64,000 nt of DNA from Sphingobium limneticum (GTDB lineage: Bacteria > Pseudomonadota > Alphaproteobacteria > Sphingomonadales > Sphingomonadaceae). This document shows positions 49,267 through 58,012 of the stretch, in pieces. The translations under genes were made by a program, and so were the position numbers. Location: the NCBI RefSeq assembly GCF_008710155.1, contig NZ_VYPZ01000013.1:30221-94220 (forward strand), read 5' to 3'. The stretch's first letter is position 1, and every line of letters begins with the position of its first letter. The notes below the pieces were generated by a model that made no database searches, was not told where the DNA came from, and saw only the letters and a program-made list of their open reading frames with translations.

Positions 49267-50013
49267 TCAGCGCAGAATATCGGTGAAGCTAATGGCGCCG
49301 TCGAAGAGCGCACGAATGGCGAGCATCGTGCGTTTGGTGACGCCGTAGCGATCACGTGCGTCCTTGAGATGCTGTGTTACGGTTTCGGCACCGACTCCGA
49401 GTATTTTGGCGATTTCCCAGTCGGTTTTACCCCGCGCGACCAGCGCGACGCATTCGATTTGCCGCTCGGTGAGTTGCGGCGCGGCCGCGATGGGGGCTAT
49501 CGTGGCGCGCGCTATCTTGCGTGCGGCTTCGAATGCGAAACTGCCGACAAGCTGGACAAGCGGTAGTTGCTCTTCGTTGAGATCCTCGCCCTCGCGCATG
49601 GCAAAGGAACAGGAACCGTTTACCTCGCCGGGGACATGCGCAGGGATCGTGAATCCGTCGCCAAGGCCCGCAGATCGAGCCGCTGCCAATACCGCGTGGT
49701 CCCGCGGATGGAGTGAGATCATGGCCTCTACCTTCGACCAAGCGAAACCTATGGTCGTCGTATGGCTTGCACGATGGATCGGGTCAGCAGCGTACAGTCG
49801 GCCCTCCTCGAACGCATCAACCCAATCTCTCGGATAGCTGACAAGGCGAACGGCTGTGCTTCCGGGGTTCAGTAAGTCGATGTGATGCACGAGCGCGAAA
49901 TAGCGGAAACCCATTGCTGCCGTAATTTCTTCGACAGCCTGTAGGAGAGCGTGAGGGGTCGAAGCAGCGCGGGCCACAGTGCAGAACGCCTGCACTTCGG
50001 CGAGGGTGATCAT
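49267..50013 (-). CDS. luxR: LuxR-family quorum-sensing regulator 1
   Basis: A 248-aa LuxR protein: autoinducer-binding domain (FRYFALVHHIDLLNPG, then YAADPIHRAS with the Asp that contacts the lactone, and SCSFAMREGE) and C-terminal GerE-type HTH (LTERQIECVALVARGKTDWEIAKILGV). It is in the same direction as luxI and probably activates it when the signal accumulates. Confidence 0.93.
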   Translation of the reverse strand: MITLAEVQAFCTVARAASTPHALLQAVEEITAAMGFRYFALVHHIDLLNPGSTAVRLVSYPRDWVDAFEEGRLYAADPIHRASHTTTIGFAWSKVEAMISLHPRDHAVLAAARSAGLGDGFTIPAHVPGEVNGSCSFAMREGEDLNEEQLPLVQLVGSFAFEAARKIARATIAPIAAAPQLTERQIECVALVARGKTDWEIAKILGVGAETVTQHLKDARDRYGVTKRTMLAIRALFDGAISFTDILR

Positions 50014-50031
50014 AAGCCGCCGATCTACTTG

Positions 50032-50790
50032 CTACACGAGAGCCTCAATATTGAGATGTCCGTCGCGGACAGCGCGAAGCACAAGTTGGGTCCGACGGCG
50101 GACGCCATAACGTCGGCGCGCGCCTTCGACATATTCGTGCACCGTGTCGCGGCTCAGACCCAGAATCTGTCCAATTTCCCAGTCGCTCTTGCCCTGTGCC
50201 ACCAGATCAATGCAGTCGATCTGGCGCGGGCTGAGCGCTATCGGCACGTTTGCCAGTTTATCTGGACCAAGAAGGGTTCGAGCCTGGTCGAACGCAACCA
50301 TGCCAATCAATCGGGCAGAGAGAAGGTCCGGGCTTGAAATCTGGTCATCGCCTTGACGCGCCATGGTGAACATCGCGTCGGGCTCGTCGCGCATCCTGAT
50401 CGGCATGGTGAACCCGGCCGCCAGTCCGTGCGCGCGTCCCCGCTCCAGGATTGAACGCTGGCGAGCATTGGGCGCGATGTAATCCCCGATCCGATCCCAG
50501 GTGAGCCCGGACACGGTCTTGGCGCAGGCAGCGTGGACTGGATCTTCAAGATAGAGGTGGGCATCCATCACTTCCTCGATCCAGCGCACCGGATAGGTGG
50601 TGATCAGCAGGGCTTTGCGGGTGGTCCGCTTCAAATCGACATTGTGCACCAATGCGAACCAGCGGAATCCAAACTGGCGCACAATCGCATCGAGCAAGGA
50701 TTTGAGCTGATCGAGCGTCGTCGCCTCCCGGCATTCGGCTTCGAATGCGGTGATATCGCCCAAGCGGCCAGCATCTTCGAGACTACCCAT
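50032..50790 (-). CDS. LuxR-family quorum-sensing regulator 2
   Basis: A 252-aa second LuxR protein, similar in layout to its neighbour (FRWFALVHNVDLKRTT, YLEDPVHAACAKT, LSPRQIDCIDLVAQGKSDWEIGQILGL). The open frame extends upstream to 50970, including a GTG at 50955 after GGAGG, but the ATG at 50790 matches usual LuxR length. It may be a second sensor, an anti-activator, or the transfer regulator itself. Adjacent tandem luxR genes suggest duplication and divergence. Confidence 0.9.
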   Translation of the reverse strand: MGSLEDAGRLGDITAFEAECREATTLDQLKSLLDAIVRQFGFRWFALVHNVDLKRTTRKALLITTYPVRWIEEVMDAHLYLEDPVHAACAKTVSGLTWDRIGDYIAPNARQRSILERGRAHGLAAGFTMPIRMRDEPDAMFTMARQGDDQISSPDLLSARLIGMVAFDQARTLLGPDKLANVPIALSPRQIDCIDLVAQGKSDWEIGQILGLSRDTVHEYVEGARRRYGVRRRTQLVLRAVRDGHLNIEALV

Positions 50791-50948
50791 ATGCGAACGG
50801 TTCGCATTTTGGGTGTTGTTTCGTCCAGTCGTCGTTCGGCGAAGCCATTGAAAAACAAGACCGGCTGCATCGAGCGCCCAACGCCCCGCAAGAAAGGCAC
50901 AGGTCGTCTTTCGTACGAATCGGCCGGTGCTATTATGAAGGGGCGCGC

Positions 50949-50978
50949 GTGACACTTTACCTCCGGGCAAAGTGTCAC
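50949..50978. promoter_or_regulatory. 30-bp inverted repeat with 10-bp perfect arms
   Basis: GTGACACTTT (50949-50958) and AAAGTGTCAC (50969-50978) are exact reverse complements separated by ten bases. They sit between luxR2 and the divergent gene at 51054. A second inverted repeat AGGGGG/CCCCCT (51008-51029) lies between it and the latter gene. Both look like operators. Confidence 0.6.
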
Positions 50979-51053
50979 AGCCGACAAAATGATGAAATCG
51001 GCGGCGAAGGGGGATTCACGTAACCCCCTATATGTGCTTGATTCAGACCTGTT

Positions 51054-51620
51054 ATGTTGCACGCTCCGATCATCGGCGACGGCCGCCCGAAACTGGATAT
51101 GCCGTCCTTGCTGGAGATGCTTGCGCGGTCCTCGTCTAGGCCGCGCTACGCCTTCATGGTGCTAAATCTAATTGCGCAGGTTTCCCGTTCCGACGGCAGC
51201 GCCGGGCCCTTGGTGGCAAAGGGTGGCGGGCTCGTTCCGTTGCGTGACTGGCTTTGCGATGCGCTCACCCCGATGGGCCAGCGTGATCCCCGGCGCGTTG
51301 CCCTGGAAGAGCGGATACGAAGCGATCTGGCAATATCAGGCGCATTGCCAGCCGATGCCGATCAGGCCACGGTGATCGTCGACGACGCCATCCGTGAGCA
51401 AGTGCGCGCGTCGGGCAAAACCAATGTGAGCCGGGCGGTATCCGAACTCGTGCGCGCTGGCTTGCTCAAGCGGCACTATCAGGGCTATTGCGTCGATCAT
51501 TATAATCGCGGTGCGCAGCGCCAAGCCGTCTATGTTCTGGCCGGGTGCGCGCGCGGTCTGATTGGCGACCGACAAGAACAGCCGAGATCGGTTCCAAGAC
51601 AGGCGGAACTGGCGTTCTGA
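51054..51620 (+). CDS. winged-helix hypothetical protein
   Basis: A 188-aa protein with a helical N-terminus (MPSLLEMLARSSSRPRYAFMVLNLIAQV) and a C-terminal winged-helix-like stretch (KTNVSRAVSELVRAGLLKRHYQGYCVDHYNRGAQRQAVYVL). Similar proteins on sphingomonad plasmids are annotated only as hypothetical. Divergent from luxR2 with operator-like repeats between, it may be a regulator of that locus. Confidence 0.65.
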   Translation: MLHAPIIGDGRPKLDMPSLLEMLARSSSRPRYAFMVLNLIAQVSRSDGSAGPLVAKGGGLVPLRDWLCDALTPMGQRDPRRVALEERIRSDLAISGALPADADQATVIVDDAIREQVRASGKTNVSRAVSELVRAGLLKRHYQGYCVDHYNRGAQRQAVYVLAGCARGLIGDRQEQPRSVPRQAELAF

Positions 51621-51749
51621 CGCCCCGGAATTAGGCCGAATTTAACATAACCGTTATTATCGAACTTAAATCTTTTGGCGGGTGGATTCTAGATCGAAGT
51701 GCGAAATCCTAGGATTTATAGGGGTTTGATCCCTTTTCCAGGAAGGAAC

Positions 51750-52560
51750 ATGATGAACGGCTATCAGCATCTGGGTTTGGACGAGCGGCGACAGATTTAT
51801 CAATTGGCTGTAACCGGACGGTCCGTGCTGCAGATCTCAGCAGCGCTGCAGCGCTGCAGCGACATCGTTCGACCATCTATCGTGACCTCAAGCGCAACCG
51901 GCATCTCGATGACGAGCCAATGTTTCGTGGCTATTTTCCGACCGCCGCACAAACAATGGCCGACAGGCGCCGGGTGCGTGGTGGCAAGATTGCCCGAAAG
52001 CCCGAGCTTGCCGCCTATATCGCCGACCGCTTGTCAGCAGCTTCTTCGCCCGAGCAGATTGCGGGATATCTTCGACGCCATCGCGGTATTCGTGAAGCCG
52101 TCTGTCATGAGACCATCTACCTGTTCGTCTATGGGCCGGACGGACGAAGCCAGGGCCTGTGGCGCCTTCCGCCTGTTGCCCGCCGATCCCGATGGCGACG
52201 CTATGCGCGCAAGCCGCGCGGTCTGCATATCCCCTTGGCCAACACCATTGGCAAACGCCCTTCCGAAATCGGTAATCGCAGGAGCTTTGGTCATCGGGAA
52301 GGCGCCTGATGACCTTCAGGTTGGAATATGGCAAAGCCAACCTCACCTCGCTGGTCGAGCGCCGCAGCCGGTTTACTGTCGTCGCCCGCAATCCCAGGCG
52401 GCTTTCTGCCGGCGTCATGTCGGGAATCCAGCACCACTTGCACATGCTGCCCCTTTCCCCGCGTCAGAGCATCACCTTTGACCGGGGAACGGAATTTTCT
52501 GCCTTTGCGACACTTCAGAAGAAACTCGCGATGACGAGCTATTTCTGCGAAGCGGCACCC
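51750..52560 (+). pseudogene. IS30-family transposase, frameshifted and 3'-truncated
   Basis: Three frames together spell an IS30 transposase: MNGYQHLGLDERRQIYQLAV with the N-terminal HTH (51750 on), MFRGYFPTAAQTMADRR...SSPEQIAGYLRRH...CHETIYLFVYG (51920-52309) and ARNPRRLSAGVMSGIQ...SITFDRGTEF (52309-52560). The first break is in a GCAGCGCTGCAGCGCTGCAGC stutter near 51840-51860. Homology stops abruptly at about 52560 against the truncated serine recombinase. Confidence 0.82.
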
Positions 52561-53263
52561 AATCGAAGCACACCGTTTTGCGCCCGTCAGAAGGGCGGGG
52601 AAAATGGAAATTGTCAGCTGTCAGCGAAATCAGCACCTGGCGGGCGCTGCCAAGCTCGCGGAAACGCGAAAAGATGAGGCGGATCGCCTCCTGTACCCGG
52701 ATATCGGGATCCAGCCCCAGGCCGTATTCGCGGTGCCAGATATAGCCGATCGGAACACTGAGGCGCAGTTCTCCCCGCCTTGCCTTGGCGCGCGCCGCGT
52801 CAAGCATGCGTGTTCGCAAAATGCCAAGCTCAAACTCGCTGATGCTGCCCTTCATGCCCAACAACAATCGATCGTTTGGTCGACAGGGATCGTATACCCC
52901 GTCGAGATCGATCACGCGCGCTTCAACCAGGCCACACAGCTCCAAAAGGTGGTGCCAGTCCCGGCCATTACGGTAAAGGCGCGATGCGTCCAAGCAAAGC
53001 ACCGCGCCAACCTTGCCCGTGCACAGGCCGCTGGCCAGTCGTTCGAAACCGGGGCGGTCGACAGTGCCGCTGGCGGTCCGACCAAGGTCATCGTCGATCA
53101 CCTCGACATCGTGAAATCCCCAGCGTCGCGCAACATCGACAAGCTCATATTGTCGGCGCTGGCTCTCCAGGTTGTTCTGGACCTGACCCGGGGTCGACTG
53201 TCGGACATACACCACAGCTTTGCGCTTGAGCACCGTGACTGGAAGGAGATCATTGCCCGTCAT
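52472..53263 (-). pseudogene. large serine recombinase, C-terminally truncated
   Basis: The N-terminal catalytic domain is intact: AVVYVRQSTPGQVQNNLESQ with the nucleophilic Ser in YVRQS, DDDLGRTASGTVDRPGFERL, and the DASRLYRNGRDW segment. The recombinase domain breaks off after SDGRKTVCFDWVP at about 52550, and the remaining codons are read from the opposite strand of the IS30 remnant. It lacks the DNA-binding C-terminal half, so it is presumably inactive. Confidence 0.82.
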
Positions 53264-53435
53264 CGCTGGCCTCCTTCGCCGCGACGCCGGCTGCGGCCAT
53301 CAAGAGGGTCGCCAGCCTGGCAACAACGGCGCTTCGCTGCGCCTCGCTCAGGCCTCGCATCTGCGGCGTATCGAGCGGCATGCTCAGCTGCTGGGTCAGC
53401 ATCGATAGCGACGAGGGTCGTGGTAGTGCCTTCAT
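53250..53435 (-). CDS. small protein upstream of the serine recombinase
   Basis: A 61-aa frame from the ATG at 53435 (MKALPRPSSLSMLTQQ...GLSEAQRSAVVARLATLLMAAAG) overlapping both the recombinase start and the end of the previous gene. Small helical proteins of this type commonly accompany this recombinase. Moderate confidence because the neighbouring frame overlaps extensively. Confidence 0.45.
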   Translation of the reverse strand: MKALPRPSSLSMLTQQLSMPLDTPQMRGLSEAQRSAVVARLATLLMAAAGVAAKEASDDGQ

Positions 53436-53769
53436 GGCGCGCCTCCTGGATGGCCGTGAGTCCATCCGTCGAAGTCTGCCTGAAACCGCGATCGGTAAGC
53501 AGTCCATGAAGCTCTACAAGCCCAATCACCGCAACGCGCGGTTCGCCCATCTCCATGTCGGCGCACAACGCCCTGTCCAGCATCCACTCTGCGACCTGGA
53601 TGATCTCACCCGGCCTGATCTCTACCCGGATGATCGCGCCATTGGCCCGGTCCTCGCGGCCTTCATGCCGAAAACGACCGCCGTAATATGGATGCCAGCG
53701 ATAATGAAACTCTACCATCTGCCCGACATGGGCAGAATGACCCTGCGATGGCCTTGGGCAGAAAATCAT
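53260..53769 (-). CDS. hypothetical protein of the recombinase element
   Basis: A frame of 169 codons: VEFHYRWHPYYGGRFRHEG, GAIIRVEIRPGEIIQVAEWMLDR, MEMGEPRVAVIGLVELHGLL. The WHPYYG...RH pattern recalls DUF5372-like proteins that precede this type of recombinase. The last 45 residues overlap the 61-aa gene in another frame and may be an extension caused by a lost stop or frameshift. The start may be the Met at 53718. Confidence 0.5.
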   Translation of the reverse strand: MIFCPRPSQGHSAHVGQMVEFHYRWHPYYGGRFRHEGREDRANGAIIRVEIRPGEIIQVAEWMLDRALCADMEMGEPRVAVIGLVELHGLLTDRGFRQTSTDGLTAIQEARHEGTTTTLVAIDADPAAEHAARYAADARPERGAAKRRCCQAGDPLDGRSRRRGEGGQR

Positions 53770-53950
53770 GGCTCTTCGCTGGGTCAGACCGCGGCGGTCA
53801 GCGCACCGCTTTCATGTTGACCCTCATTGGCACGGCGAAGCTCAACGACATCGATCCTCAGGCTCGGCTCGCCGATGTTCTCGCGCAGATCGCAGACATC
53901 CCATAAAGTCGTCTCCACGAACTGTTTCCCTGGAATTGGTGCGCCGCCGA
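53748..53950 (+). pseudogene. IS66-family transposase, C-terminal remnant
   Basis: The frame LGRKSWLFAGSDRGGQRTAFMLTLIGTAKLNDIDPQARLADVLAQI is the familiar C-terminal part of IS66 TnpC. After ADIP the frame shifts, and the expected DELLPWNW end appears only degraded. Sequence from here to 54230 shows no gene and probably contains the rest of the element's end. Confidence 0.8.
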
Positions 53951-54230
53951 AGATCAACGCAAAGCCGCCTGATCCGCGGCCTTCACCGAATGCCTACGCC
54001 CTTGCCGGCGAGAACAACGGTGAGGATTGCCATCAACCAGGCAGCATGCGGCGTCCAGCGCGACGACCGCGGAGAGAACCCTGGAGCCCGGCGCGCCCGC
54101 TGAAACGCTAAGGATCAGCTGTTGACGGTGGCGATTAGAGAACCCCGTGGACACGGCCCATGCTGGGCGGCGGGCTGATCGAGAGGACTGTTCAAGCATA
54201 AATTCTCCACTTGCAGGGGAAGATTCATGC

Positions 54231-55430
54231 TTACTGTCCCCGCAAAATCCTAATGATGTCACCGACCAGCGGCATCGGGTCGCGCCAGTCCCACACATAA
54301 TAGCCGGTGCGCGGATGGAGATACTCCACCGCAAAGGCGATGCTCTCCCGCAGACGGCTCGGTGGCCTCTGCCCCGGCACGGACACGGCAGCGGGTGCGC
54401 GCAATATCTGTACGAGCCGCTTGGCATCCGGGATCGCGTAGCGGGCGCGGCGATTGCTATAGAGAGGCGGCGCGGCATCGCCAGCTTCGGGCACCGCCGC
54501 GCGATACTGTTCCCAGGCGAATTGCGCCCCCGCCTGGCTGGCCAGCGGCAAACTGCCCCAAAAGCGACCGTTGATCTCCATTAGCCAGTAAGTACCCGTC
54601 GCAGGATCATGGCGATATTCCACCATCGCTGGCCCTTCCCAACCGATATAACGCAGCAGTGCCTCGGACTTCGCCATCTGTGCGCGATGGTCCGACAGGG
54701 GAACGGTTGCGCACAGGGTGGACACGCCGCCGCTCGCGGGAAATTCGCGCAGTCGGCGATGCTGGAAGCGCAGCCGAGCCTCCCCGCCCGCCATCATCAG
54801 CATCTGCCCGAAGCCGTAACCGCCGCACCAGCCCTGCACTAGCGGCCACACCGCCAGCGCATCATAGGGTACCAGCTTCGCCAGCAGGTCGGTGGCGTCG
54901 GTCGCGTAGGCAATCTTCTCGAACGGCAGGCCCGCCGCATCGAGCGCGGCCCACATCGCGGGCGGATCGCTCCATTTCAGGATGGCAGGATAGGGCAGAG
55001 TCGCGGCCTTCGCGGCGAAATCCTCACCCGTCAGCGGCTGCCAGCTTGGCGGGCCGGCGATCCCCACAGCTGCAGCCGCTTCCAGCGTGCGCGTCTTATC
55101 GAGCACCACCGCCAGCCGGTCGGCGCGCGGGGTCAGGATGCGGCAGCCTTCGATAACCTCCGGCAGATCAGCGAGCGCGATCAGATCGCCCTCGCTGATC
55201 GCCAGCAGCACCGCCGCGCCCGTTTCTCGAATCACCTTGGGCAACCAGTCGGCCAGATCGCGCGCCCTAGGCCGCACGACGAAGCGCGCGGTGTGTCGCG
55301 AATAGCGCCCGATCGCCTTTACGCTCCTGCCGATGGCGACAACCGGCACGCCAAGGCGGCCAAGCTCGCGCACGACCGTAAGCCCGATGGCGCTGTCCAC
55401 GCCCAGAACGATGGCAACGGGCAAGGTCAT
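54231..55430 (-). CDS. ATP-grasp carboxylate-amine ligase-like protein
   Basis: A 399-aa ATP-grasp enzyme: N-terminal AIVLGVDSAIGLTVVRELGRLG, then PYPAILKWSDPP in the ATP-binding subdomain, and the metal-binding EINGRFWGSLPLA near residue 296. Such enzymes join a carboxylate to an amine via acyl phosphate. The substrate is unknown; pairing with a polysaccharide deacetylase-like gene suggests cell-surface glycan modification. It overlaps the upstream gene by 4 bp. Confidence 0.85.
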   Translation of the reverse strand: MTLPVAIVLGVDSAIGLTVVRELGRLGVPVVAIGRSVKAIGRYSRHTARFVVRPRARDLADWLPKVIRETGAAVLLAISEGDLIALADLPEVIEGCRILTPRADRLAVVLDKTRTLEAAAAVGIAGPPSWQPLTGEDFAAKAATLPYPAILKWSDPPAMWAALDAAGLPFEKIAYATDATDLLAKLVPYDALAVWPLVQGWCGGYGFGQMLMMAGGEARLRFQHRRLREFPASGGVSTLCATVPLSDHRAQMAKSEALLRYIGWEGPAMVEYRHDPATGTYWLMEINGRFWGSLPLASQAGAQFAWEQYRAAVPEAGDAAPPLYSNRRARYAIPDAKRLVQILRAPAAVSVPGQRPPSRLRESIAFAVEYLHPRTGYYVWDWRDPMPLVGDIIRILRGQ

Positions 55431-55993
55431 GCGAACTGCAGCGCATTTTCATAGCGGATTGCCGCCCACGCCAGCTGAACCATGCGTGGGTCCGTGCGGA
55501 CCCGGCTGGGCGCGAGCCGGTCATGCGACAGCATCTCGAAACTATGGGTCGCCACGACGAAGCTATGCTGCCCTTGACTGGCCGCGAACCGCAGGCCTGC
55601 GGCCGCCTCCGCCTCGATCAGCGCATTCTGCGCCCTTCCGGTCAGCAACGTCAGACCCTCTAGCGCGAAATCGCCTATATGCCGTCCTAGGCATCCGTCT
55701 ACGGGCGAGTCGGAAAACCATTCCAGCCGTTCGGTGTGGAAATGCACCTGTACCCCATGCCCACGCGCCATGATCGGCTCGAGCATCCGCGTCACACGAT
55801 CGGGGCCACGGACGACGCCGGGCATGGGATCGAAGAACATGCTCGTGATCCCGCGCGCTTCCATCCTTTTCATCAGCCAGCCGACTCCATGCTCGCCGGT
55901 GACGGACAGCCGCAAATTCTTGTCCGCCGTGATTTCCGTTGCCAGCCGGCTGGCGGGCAATGCCGTGTCGATCGTAGTGGGCGCGCGCGTCAT
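55427..55993 (-). CDS. polysaccharide deacetylase-like protein, probably shortened
   Basis: A 188-aa protein: NLRLSVTGEHGVGWLMKRMEARGITSMFF, MLEPIMARGHGVQVHFHTERLEW (HFH as in NodB-type metal sites), then GLRFAASQGQHSFVVATHSFEMLS. The middle of the usual (about 300-aa) domain seems missing between the ALIEAEAA and ATHSFEML segments, so an internal deletion is likely. It may be inactive, although it stays in frame and coupled to the ATP-grasp gene. Confidence 0.65.
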   Translation of the reverse strand: MTRAPTTIDTALPASRLATEITADKNLRLSVTGEHGVGWLMKRMEARGITSMFFDPMPGVVRGPDRVTRMLEPIMARGHGVQVHFHTERLEWFSDSPVDGCLGRHIGDFALEGLTLLTGRAQNALIEAEAAAGLRFAASQGQHSFVVATHSFEMLSHDRLAPSRVRTDPRMVQLAWAAIRYENALQFA

Positions 55994-56526
55994 CCGCCGG
56001 GCATAGCATCATAGCCTTACCAATTGTTAGCCAATACCAAGGCGCACTGATGTTGAATCACGTTCGGGTGTGCATCGACAAATTCGATAGCCGGTCTGTC
56101 CGTCGTCAGAACATTTGGTGCAACTCGCGGCGTAAATTAGCGGAGTGCGGGCCTCGTCAGGGGTTGATGTTTAGGCGGCGAGCTTACGGTGCTGCAAGCG
56201 CCGATGCTCGAGGGTCTGTCGCTTGATCTGCGTGTTTCGGAAAATCCCGGACAGATATTTCACTAAATCGCGGACAGGGGGCCTTCAGCGACGATTTTTT
56301 CAAGGAGGGTTTGGACTTCATCTTCGTTCCTTCGTCATTAAGACGAAGCCCCAACCCTCCTTAATTCACAACCTCAAATCTGTGCCATTGGTGCTGACGG
56401 TGGACAACCTATGAGAATCGGCACGCGGCTTTTACGATCAAGCAATCATTCCTAAGCGTCGTTAACTATCCTCTAACGCTTGCGATGCCATTATATGGCA
56501 ATGCTAAAAATCGCACCGGGGTGAAC
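55994..56526. other. gene-free stretch with a transposase tail
   Basis: About 530 bp of lower GC. At 56231-56172 on the minus strand the codons read QIKRQTLEHRRLQHRKLAA and stop, a C-terminal end I associate with transposases of sphingomonad IS elements, but only about 20 codons remain. The rest, up to the fliE-like gene, shows no gene; a promoter for fliE may lie near 56460-56510. Confidence 0.4.
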
Positions 56527-56976
56527 ATGAGCAGCATCTCCATCAACGACCTCTTGGCTATGCGAAGCGCCATCCTCGACAGGAATGCGGCGCTTCGAAA
56601 TGTAGCAAGCAGCGCGGGTTCTGTTGGTAGCCCCGGGGGTGCGGGAGCAAAATTCGAAGCAGCGATGGATACCGTGCTTGGAAAGGCGGACGGTGCAGAC
56701 TCGCTTGCAGGCCCTGGCTCAAACCAAAGGATTTTGGGGACTGAACGCACGGAACCAGGCGGCTTTACCTCTACACTGCAAACACAGCTTCAAAAGATTA
56801 ATGACATCAACGCTCGCGCCGGCCAGTTGACAGTCGCCTATGAGCGCGGCGAAGAGGTCGATATTGCAAAGGTCATGCTCGCGCGGCAGGAGTCGTCGAT
56901 CGCCTTCGAAGCGACGCTGCAGGTTCGCAATAGGTTGCTTTCCGCGTATAAGGACATCATGAGCATGCCGGTCTAG
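56527..56976 (+). CDS. fliE: FliE-like flagellar hook-basal body protein, orphan
   Basis: A 149-aa protein whose C-terminal half matches FliE closely: FTSTLQTQLQKINDINARAG, AYERGEEVDIAKVMLARQES, IAFEATLQVRNRLLSAYKDI and the terminal MSMPV. The N-terminus is longer and more variable. FliE links the MS ring to the rod of the flagellum. No other flagellar gene is in the window; the gene lies between IS remnants, so it is probably a stranded passenger. The ATG at 56527 is chosen over 56485. Confidence 0.88.
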   Translation: MSSISINDLLAMRSAILDRNAALRNVASSAGSVGSPGGAGAKFEAAMDTVLGKADGADSLAGPGSNQRILGTERTEPGGFTSTLQTQLQKINDINARAGQLTVAYERGEEVDIAKVMLARQESSIAFEATLQVRNRLLSAYKDIMSMPV

Positions 56977-57062
56977 CGCAAGCTGTCGACCGTATCATTG
57001 TAAGCAAGTCAAGCACCGGATCAGCTATGATGGTTCAGCTCGGCATCGAAGGGTATTATGTT

Positions 57063-57263
57063 ATGAGAAGATCGAGGGCGCTTATCGCGGCCATGTTTCT
57101 GTTATCCCTAGCCGTAACGGCTTGTGGCAGCAGCGAAAAAACGTCGGACATCTCCGAGGATCAGATGAACCATTATGCCGGCATAGCGGAGCACGATCAC
57201 CCGACGAACTCTACAAACGCGACAGCGCACTCGCCTACGCCAAATCCAGCGAAGAAGCAGTAG
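57063..57263 (+). CDS. small lipoprotein
   Basis: A 66-aa protein with signal MRRSRALIAAMFLLSLAVTACG (lipobox LAVTAC) and a polar, Ser/Thr/Asn-rich, probably disordered remainder ending NPAKKQ. An earlier ATG at 57027 is less likely. No known family. Confidence 0.65.
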   Translation: MRRSRALIAAMFLLSLAVTACGSSEKTSDISEDQMNHYAGIAEHDHPTNSTNATAHSPTPNPAKKQ

Positions 57264-57277
57264 CGGCCACAGACCGA

Positions 57278-57745
57278 TCAGGAGCCTTTCGGCTTGCGAC
57301 CGCTATTGTGCATGCTGACGATTTTCCAGCTATTTCCCACGCGCGTTAAGACGCTGGTCGCGACGCCAATACGCTCGGCAACGGCTCCGTTCTTGGGTTC
57401 GATCCGATAGCGGTAGGTCTCAGTAGCGAGTGCAACCGGTCCCTCAAAGCGAACGCTGACCTTGTAGTCAGAAAATGTGAACGACTTGAACGCCGCCAGC
57501 TCTGGCGCAAGATGATGGGCAAGGTATGTTGTGTAGGTTCCCTCGTAGCCACCCGTTTCGAATATCTGCGAGTCGACCGCGAAGAGATCCTCGGTACCCT
57601 TTGCGTCGAGCTTCTTGATCGCCGCCTTGTACTGTGACAGCACCGCCTCCACGGCCCCTGTATCCGCGACTCGCTCAGGCTGCGCGGTGACTGCGATCGG
57701 CATGGCCAACGCTGTGGCTACTGCTACTCTCAATACCAAAATCAT
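57278..57745 (-). CDS. exported NTF2-like (SnoaL/DUF4440-type) protein
   Basis: A 155-aa protein with a signal peptide (MILVLRVAVATALAMPIAVTAQ) and one NTF2-like cone fold: VEAVLSQYKAAIKKLDAKGTEDLFAVDSQIF, SFTFSDYKVSVRFEGPVALATETY, WKIVSMHNSGRK. Members bind small molecules or act as isomerases; the ligand is unknown. It lies just left of the IS3 element. Confidence 0.75.
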   Translation of the reverse strand: MILVLRVAVATALAMPIAVTAQPERVADTGAVEAVLSQYKAAIKKLDAKGTEDLFAVDSQIFETGGYEGTYTTYLAHHLAPELAAFKSFTFSDYKVSVRFEGPVALATETYRYRIEPKNGAVAERIGVATSVLTRVGNSWKIVSMHNSGRKPKGS

Positions 57746-58012
57746 GTTTCCCCCTTTGATACCGCAAGATGGTTGAGGCCACCATTCATAAGGTGCCCTC
57801 AGGAATTCTTGTACCGATATCGCTAGTATTATCAAACCAAGCAAATCCTGCTACCTGAACAAGAGAGGTAAGAGAGGTGGCCGGGTTTGTCTGAACAGGG
57901 ATCGGCAATGGTTAAGTGGATCGTCTGCCGGGTTCCTTGCCTTGCCAATACGGGGCGTCATGCAGGGAGGGCGTAGCCCGATCGGAGTGACGCCCCGTAT
58001 CGGTTGCCAAAT

